A stretch of DNA of 64,000 nt from Pogonophryne albipinna (Eukaryota > Chordata > Actinopteri > Perciformes > Artedidraconidae), in the NCBI GenBank assembly GCA_028583405.1, contig JAPTMU010000030.1:194001-258000 (forward strand), given 5' to 3'. How positions within the stretch are numbered: position 1 is the first letter of the stretch; each line of letters begins with the position of its first letter. The position numbers were made by a program, and so were the translations under genes. The notes under the pieces are model-generated. The model did no database searches. It was not told where the DNA came from and saw only the letters and a list, made by a program, of their open reading frames with translations. This document shows, piece after piece, positions 26,140 to 64,000 of this stretch.

Positions 26140-27064
26140 GGTCGAAAATACGGGTGCCCGCTAAGGTCAAACTTAGGAGACTCGCGTTACAGAAGTTATT
26201 ATTATTATTATTATATTATTATAGTACTTATTGGTTATTCATTATCTTATTCTCTTGTGTATAAATAATATATACACAGACAAGTTTCAGGAAGTGAAAC
26301 ATCATTTTTGTGTATTTTATTATGGTAAATATTTTAATTGATTTTCTCAGTTTTTTCAACAAAAGCAAGTGATACAGATTCAGTAAAGATATATACACAC
26401 ATGTTGACAAATCAAAAACTTCATTTCAATCCCATCACCCCTTAACCCATTGAGTTACAGGATACAGAGCCCTTTAACCACCCAAGGGGGGCAAAGGAGG
26501 AGAACATTTTGGGTATAGTCATCCCACGACCGACCAAGAAGCACGTTACAAGGTGACATTTGTGTATTTTATATTGAGTTTCTTTACTTTTTAAAACCCC
26601 TTCAATTATGAAAAAAGAAAAATGCATGCAACACACAATAGAATAATATATTTGTAACGTTTCATTTCGTGCATCTTTTTTAAAACAACCATTAAAATAC
26701 AAAAAAAGTAAAGAAAAGTGATCTTGTAGTGTGACAAGTATGCAGAGCCCACATACTAAATAATGTATTAAGGCTATGCTAGCTTATTATTATTTATATA
26801 TTATTTATTATTAATTATATATTTAAAAGCATGTGTTGGTGTCATATTTTTAAGAAATGAAATACCTTGATAAAATATTATTGTTTCATGTGCAGTAAAT
26901 TGTCTGCATATCTTTTAACTTCCTCAAAAAATTGTTATGATCTAGAAATACTCACAGTTTCACAAGTATCTATTTATGGCCTTGCATATAAACTAAAGTG
27001 GAAGTTCATTGTTTGTGTCCTTAGCCAATTACACAAAGAACAGCACACTTTTTTCATACAAATA
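26140..27064. other. nphp3-GPR17-like intergenic stretch
   Basis: A/T-rich DNA with an (ATT)n run near 26198-26217. Open frames are short and A/T-driven. No gene or clear transposon was recognised. Confidence 0.5.
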
Positions 27065-27070
27065 TTTATT
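27065..27070 (-). terminator. Polyadenylation signal of the GPR17-like receptor
   Basis: AATAAA on the minus strand lies about 33 nt past the receptor stop at 27103. Confidence 0.5.
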
Positions 27071-27102
27071 ATGTACATAACATAGTTGTGTATTGATCAT
27101 CT

Positions 27103-28081
27103 TCATGGTTTACAGAACAGCAGTTTGTCCCTGTAAACTCGGTTCAGGAAGAAGTACATGACGGGATCCAGGACCCCACTAACACAGGTGAGTGCAGATG
27201 TGATCCGATTGGCTCTTCCCAGCGACTCATGGCTTGCTGCAGTCAGATTACCATGCATGTGCATTTCAATATAGATCACCCTGCTCACATGGTAGGGCAC
27301 AAACGCAAACAGGAAGTTCATGACAATCAGGACGATCATTCTTATGGCTTTGCTCTTCACCGGCCGTTCCTCCTTTTGCTTTATTGCCCTCAGTTTCAGC
27401 AGAATCAGGATGTAGGAAACCACTATGGTGGTGAGGGGAATCACAAAGGCCACGACGGTTGACACTAAAGCAGTGGGGGAAGTCTTCTCTAAGTACAGCT
27501 TGTTGCATGACACAGTTGAGTTGTTCCTCACATCCCTTTTAGAGAAAAGTGTAGGACTCATAGACACAATAACAGTCACCCAAAGTATCCCCACTGCTAC
27601 CTTTGCGTACAAAACCTTCCTGACTGACTGAGATTTTATAGGAAGAACCACAGCGAGAAACCTGTGCAGGCTGATGAAGCTCATGAGGTACAGGCTGCAG
27701 TACATGTTGAGGTAAAAGAGGAAGCCTGCTAGCTGACAGGTGACGTGTCCGAAAGGCCAGTGGCTGTCGGACAGGTGGTAAACTATACGCATGGGTAACA
27801 TGAGGATGTAGGAGATGTCTGCCACAGAGAGGTGCCTCAGGAAGACCTTAGATGGAGATGTGCTGACGGAAGAAGGCCCACAGCGCCAAGGCATTCCCAG
27901 GCACAGCAATGAGGAAAATCAGGATGTAAAAAGTGGCAAATATAATGTTCTCATGGTGGGAGTCACTGCCAAAGAAGCTCTGTGTCTCCCCCTCAGAGAT
28001 GTTCATAGTGGAGAGGGTCGGCCTGTTGCAGCGTAGACACAACCTGTCATGACGACAGTCTCTCATCAAAACACAACTCAA
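27103..28081 (-). pseudogene. GPR17-like class A GPCR with an internal frameshift
   Basis: Two overlapping minus-strand frames together cover one seven-transmembrane receptor. Frame one (28081-27848; preferred Met at 28006, before an N-glycosylation site NIS) holds the extracellular N terminus and TM1 (GNALALW). It stops at 27848-27850. Frame two (open from 27909 to stop 27103) resumes with the conserved intracellular loop 1/TM2 segment (SPSKVFLRHLSVAD) and runs through TM7 (DPVMYFF). The join needs one base removed, or two added, in about 27850-27890. The closest family I recognise is GPR17 in the P2Y/CysLT group; FLFYLNMY, FVPYHVSR and ANRITS agree well. The TM3 DRF motif reads HRF, and the tail ends about ten residues after TM7. 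A minus-strand AATAAA lies at 27065-27070. It could be a decaying copy, or a functional gene with a sequence error. Confidence 0.7.
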
Positions 28082-28588
28082 AACCTTTGCATGCCATAAA
28101 GATGTATGTGTGAGAAAATAGAAAACAACACATGCAACGTAATGTGTGAAAGCCGCAAGTAAGAGATGCAGAAGACACCACTTCCTAGTTTACAATTAAT
28201 GTATTGGTATTTTTATGATAGTAGTTTAAAAATATAAATTCATTACAGAAATATTAAATATATTGAAGTCTTCCCCACAATTATTTGTCCTGCATAAGTC
28301 GTGCGTGGAAAAAATCTCTTTTCTTTTTACCTCCGCTTTCAATTAAAGACCTTTTTATGTCATTTTCAGGTGTATATTAGTATTTAGTGTCTCGACTGTG
28401 ACATGTCGCCAAGCAACTCTTTTCAACCTGTAGGCCTTAAACTCTTAGCCCTCAAGCATTTCATCAATAATAGTTTATTTAATTTATATTATATTAATAT
28501 TCTTACCTTGGATGATGGATAGCGAATGTCTTCTTCTCACTAATGTAAGAATAGTCAGGTAAGGTGGAAGTGAGAACTACTCTGTTAT

Positions 28589-28757
<169 letters not shown>

Positions 28758-28942
28758 GGCTGAGACCTGAAGGCAGAACACAGAGTGCGTATCCCACATG
28801 ATCGTGAATACCTGTCATCGAGCAGAATTAAGCGAAGACAAATTGTAACCTTGGCTTACATACACACCACACATTTCACAGGAAGCAAGAAACAAACACC
28901 AATAAAGACCTTGACGCTCGGTGCATAACAAGCATGCAGTTC

Positions 28943-28948
28943 TTTATT
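28943..28948 (-). terminator. kiaa1217: Probable polyadenylation signal of kiaa1217
   Basis: AATAAA on the minus strand lies about 2.56 kb past the kiaa1217 stop at 31507. The stretch between has no other recognised gene, so it is taken as the 3' UTR, including the hAT fossil at 30041-31033. Earlier signals cannot be excluded. Confidence 0.4.
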
Positions 28949-31506
28949 TTTGCTACTCCAACACAGTTTTTTGTCTTTACCACATTGCTCCTTAATAGTA
29001 TGATTTAAAGCTTTACAAAAAAACAAGAGAAAACCAGATATTTACAAAATCTATCTGTGCAAACATAATTCTTCTTTTAACGCCACTCTCCTACAGGATT
29101 TGAAAGGCATGCATACAAATAAACTTTGGTATGTTAACAAAACTACTTATGTTCCTTAGTAGAAGCTTCTATGTACATGTGGTAGAACCGATTCACTTTA
29201 GTACATTTAGACAACGAGACATGTTAACTTAACAAACAGGGACCAGCAGAACACTCTGAGGTCTCTTCAGGCGTCACACAGGAGAGTGAGTCCTGTGACC
29301 GGGTGAGGCCTGAAGTGAGTCATTTTACAACAACTTTGGCAAAGAGGCACACTGAAATAAAACCTGTATTACTTATGATACCATCTGTAAAATAAATTGG
29401 CAGTTCATATGGGTGAAAATACTCTTAGAAAATAGAAGTTAACAATGCGTCTGTATACACTCAGAAAAAGGCATTTACAAGGGCTGTGTTTAATGTCCGG
29501 CAACATAAGAAACATAGATTAAATATACTATTCAATCTCTGCTTTGAAAAATAAAACAACATTTTTTTACACGGTGATTGTACATCAACTCTATATTCCC
29601 TATTCAGAGCTACAGCAAGAAAAATAGATTTTTTAACACCATTAAACTCGTCCACTTCTACTACAAAGTGGTAATGTTTTATTAGTTATAAAATAGTCTT
29701 TAACAGTAAAAACTGGAGATCTAAAGGAGATGGGTGCGAGAATGCCAGTGTCAAATAAAACAGGAAGTGGGGATCACTTAATACTTTTATACAAAATGTT
29801 CAAAAACAGCAAACCATGACTATGCAAAAATAAAAACATGAGTAGCTCTACCTGCTAAAGCCACATTTAGTCTAGATGCCAGCAGAGTGAACCCGGTAAT
29901 GTTGAGAACCCCAAAGTTTAATGATAGAAATGTATAGTACGAGTCCCTAGAACATAGCAACTGATGCCAACCTTCATATGTTGGACAATTTGCACAATTA
30001 GCATAAATTGTGTTAATTAGCATAGGAGTAGTGTTGTGACTGATGGGTACCGAGCCCCGGTATTAAACGAGCCCCGGGGCTGAATTATTAAAGACCGTGG
30101 AACCGTTAAGCTCCCCTGGAGACATTTAAAAAATATGTCATGTGTATTATTGCTACACAAACATTATATTGCAGTTTTAGTGTCGCCAACTCCGTTTCTA
30201 ACATGCAAAAAGACTGCAAAATGCGTCATTTTTAGTATTTTCGATCTCTCTCCCCCGCCTGCTTGCGAGGGGGCGGGGCAGTTTACACACACGCAGCTGC
30301 TACATGCAGCAACACACACACTGCGGAGATGGCGGAGAGAACGCGCTTCGAGGTGGTTAAACTTTACCCGTCTCGATGCTCGTTGCCTAAAGTGCAATAA
30401 GAGTTTAGCATGTAAGGGCGGTAACACGAGCAATGTGTCTAAACATTTAGAAAAAGTGCTCCACATCCAGACGGAGGAATGCACCGGGTTCGACTGTCTT
30501 TCTAGCAGCTCTGTAGCCCCATCCACGAGTAACGTTTCCACTCAGGTGTTCTGTATGCTAGCAGCAACACACGGAGTTAACTCCATGATACAAACATGGG
30601 TTAATGATTAGAGGAAACTGAGTTATTTAGTTTGTTAAAGTTTCAGCTATTCTGTTTACAGTTCTGTCATCAGATTATTTAATACCATTTGTTAAAACAC
30701 TGTTGTTTCTTTTGATGTAAAATATTATTTATTTAATTTAAATAAAAAGCAATGTTAGTTTTGTTCACTTTCATTTTTCATTTAATCGTTTATTTGAATA
30801 GGGACAATGCACATTAATGAACACTTTAGACAAATAATGCTTCAAGTGTAAATATGCCAGATTTTATCTTTGAGCTAATTTCCATTCGTAGTCCCTGACA
30901 TACAACATATAGTTAGTTTACCTCGTTTTTTCTCTCCAAAAGAACCGATAAAAGTACCGTTAAAAGACCGGACCGATAAGCGGTATCGATAAAAGTAGTA
31001 GTACCGTTAAAACCTTAACGATACCCATCCCTAGTTGTGACCATTGGATTTACAGAGCACAAGATGAAAATGATTACGTCATTACTGTGTACAATTTTAT
31101 CATTATATATTCAAATAGATAAGCAATCTGTTCAATCCAAATGAGTCCTCTAAATCTTCAAAATTGACCCAAAATGTATAAAAGTCAGCTCACAGAGTAC
31201 AAATATTGCCTCTTTCTGGTTAAAACTGGCATGTTTGATTCTGAAAAGATCAGAAATGGACTCAATTATTCAAAAAATGACTCCAAAACAGTTGGAGCCA
31301 AGCCGTTTAATTATTTAACTATTGTCAACATAAGCTGCTAATTAATGCTATTTAACGCAACGTCTGCAAGCTAGCATCTGGCAGCTTCTATGTGCTGGGG
31401 ACCCGTACAATACATTTAAAGGATAACACTTTGGAGTACTCAACATTTGGGGGTTCACATCAGGACTCTATGAGCTGCTAACAGACCACTGGGCGGTAAA
31501 CGGGGC
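28949..31506 (-). other. kiaa1217: Probable 3' UTR of kiaa1217
   Basis: Non-coding stretch between the kiaa1217 stop and the minus-strand AATAAA at 28943-28948. Apart from the hAT at 30041-31033 it looks unique and A/T-rich. UTR status is inferred. Confidence 0.45.
30041..31033. mobile_element. hAT element with BED-finger remnant and exact 8-bp target duplication
   Basis: GTTGTGAC is found at 30033-30040 and 31034-31041. The ends TGATGGGTACCG and CGATACCCATCCCTA are inverted, the left being degenerate. A plus-strand frame (about 30345-30540) encodes a BED-type zinc finger (CLKCNKSL, KGGNTSNVSKHL), the N-terminal DNA-binding module of Ac-type hAT transposases. The catalytic domain is missing, so the copy is dead. 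Confidence 0.88.
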
Positions 31507-63233
<31,727 letters not shown>

Positions 63234-63782
63234 TAATACTGTGTTGAAACGCGTCTACATAAAGCTCCTTCTTCTTCCTCTGCTGGTCTTACTCAGTGTG
63301 GTGTTGCAACCTGGACGCCTGCACCCACCTTAAGACATCACAAGACACTGTTTTACAGCCCAGATAAAGTATTAGTCACAAAGTACACATCTAGCCGCAG
63401 CAGGAAGTGTGCAGAGAAGAGGGCAAAGTTGGTTATGTGTTCAAGAGTAATGTGGTGTTTCTGAAAAACTAGAACAAAGACAGTGTAAAATCTGCTGTAT
63501 TATTGACAAGGCATGCTCGTGAATACCAAATAAGGGAGGAACAAGTCAAAGTGCATACTGTACGAGAGCACAGTGCACAATACTTTGGAAACTAAACCTT
63601 GAAAATGATTTAAAAAGTTCACATTATTCAAACTTTGCCGAGCGAGGACAGGACAACAAGTCCTCTAGGCTTATAATGTGCTCTGCAGTTTGTTTGGGTC
63701 TATTGGAGACATGTTAATAATAATACATTTTATTTTAGGCGCCTTTCATGACACCCAAGGACACCGTACAGTTTGTTAGAAT

Positions 63783-63862
63783 GTTGTCTTCATTTCTATA
63801 TAATGTTATTTATACTAAGTTTGTTGTCTTCATTTCTATATAATGTTATTTATACTAAGTTT
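63783..63862. repeat. 40-bp tandem duplication
   Basis: GTTGTCTTCATTTCTATATA and the next 20 bp occur twice in succession at 63783 and 63823, apparently without change. A fish repeat terminus (TTTATTTTAGGCGCCTTTCA) lies just before, at about 63728. Confidence 0.92.
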
Positions 63863-64000
63863 GCACACGATGGAAAAAGGAAGCAAGACTTTCCTGGCCA
63901 GTGACATTTCCTGTGCAGTGGGAAGTTTAGACAGGAAGTTCTCAGGGAGTGGAAAAGGAAATGGCCTCGAATGCCCCGTTGAACTAAAACGGACCCAATG

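Noticed and set aside
30135..30611. Possible zinc-finger gene on the plus strand
   Set aside because: The BED finger is real but lies inside a hAT element with exact target duplication and lacks the rest of a protein; treated as a transposon remnant.

Overview
The window reads as nuclear DNA of a ray-finned fish, probably a percomorph teleost. Genes are split by short introns with consensus splice sites. The intervening DNA is packed with fish-type repeats: hAT and TTAA-flanked miniature transposons, L2-like LINE ends, a tRNA-derived SINE and long CA/GT microsatellites. Nothing is prokaryotic: there are no operons, CRISPR arrays or ribosome binding sites.

Left third (about 0.9-26.1 kb). A conserved trio, acad11 (minus, partial, 11 exons seen), uba5 (plus, complete, 12 exons, 404 aa) and nphp3 (minus, complete, 27 coding exons, 1301 aa), keeps the order and orientation I recall for human 3q22. 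acad11 and uba5 are head-to-head across about 420 bp. uba5 and nphp3 are tail-to-tail. All reading phases close across every intron I placed. The three genes do unrelated work: acyl-CoA oxidation, UFM1 activation, and ciliary inversin-compartment/TPR scaffolding. A good RFX X-box match lies upstream of nphp3, as expected for a ciliary gene.

Middle (27.1-28.1 kb). A single-exon class A GPCR resembling GPR17 (P2Y/CysLT group) carries an apparent 1-nt frameshift after TM1 and has lost the Asp of the DRF motif. It may be a pseudogene or contain a sequence error.

Right half (about 28.9-63.2 kb). One long minus-strand gene, the KIAA1217/sickle tail orthologue, has 17 coding exons and about 1850 aa. 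It starts here from what looks like an alternative first exon that reads in frame into an ordinary internal exon. Notable points are a 14-copy PPHGM pentapeptide array inside an exon, a 1-nt frameshift at a G9 tract, a GC-AG intron, a 29-unit intronic minisatellite and a hAT fossil in the probable 3' UTR.

Repeats. Exact 8-bp target duplications define four hAT elements (1614-2398, 30041-31033, 41657-42201, 43566-44736). Five elements are flanked by TTAA. Several are nested, which gives relative insertion ages. One TTAA element ends 14 bp from an nphp3 exon and supplies its polypyrimidine tract. No wholly new gene system was recognised; the most interesting points are how transposons and tandem repeats have reshaped these host genes.
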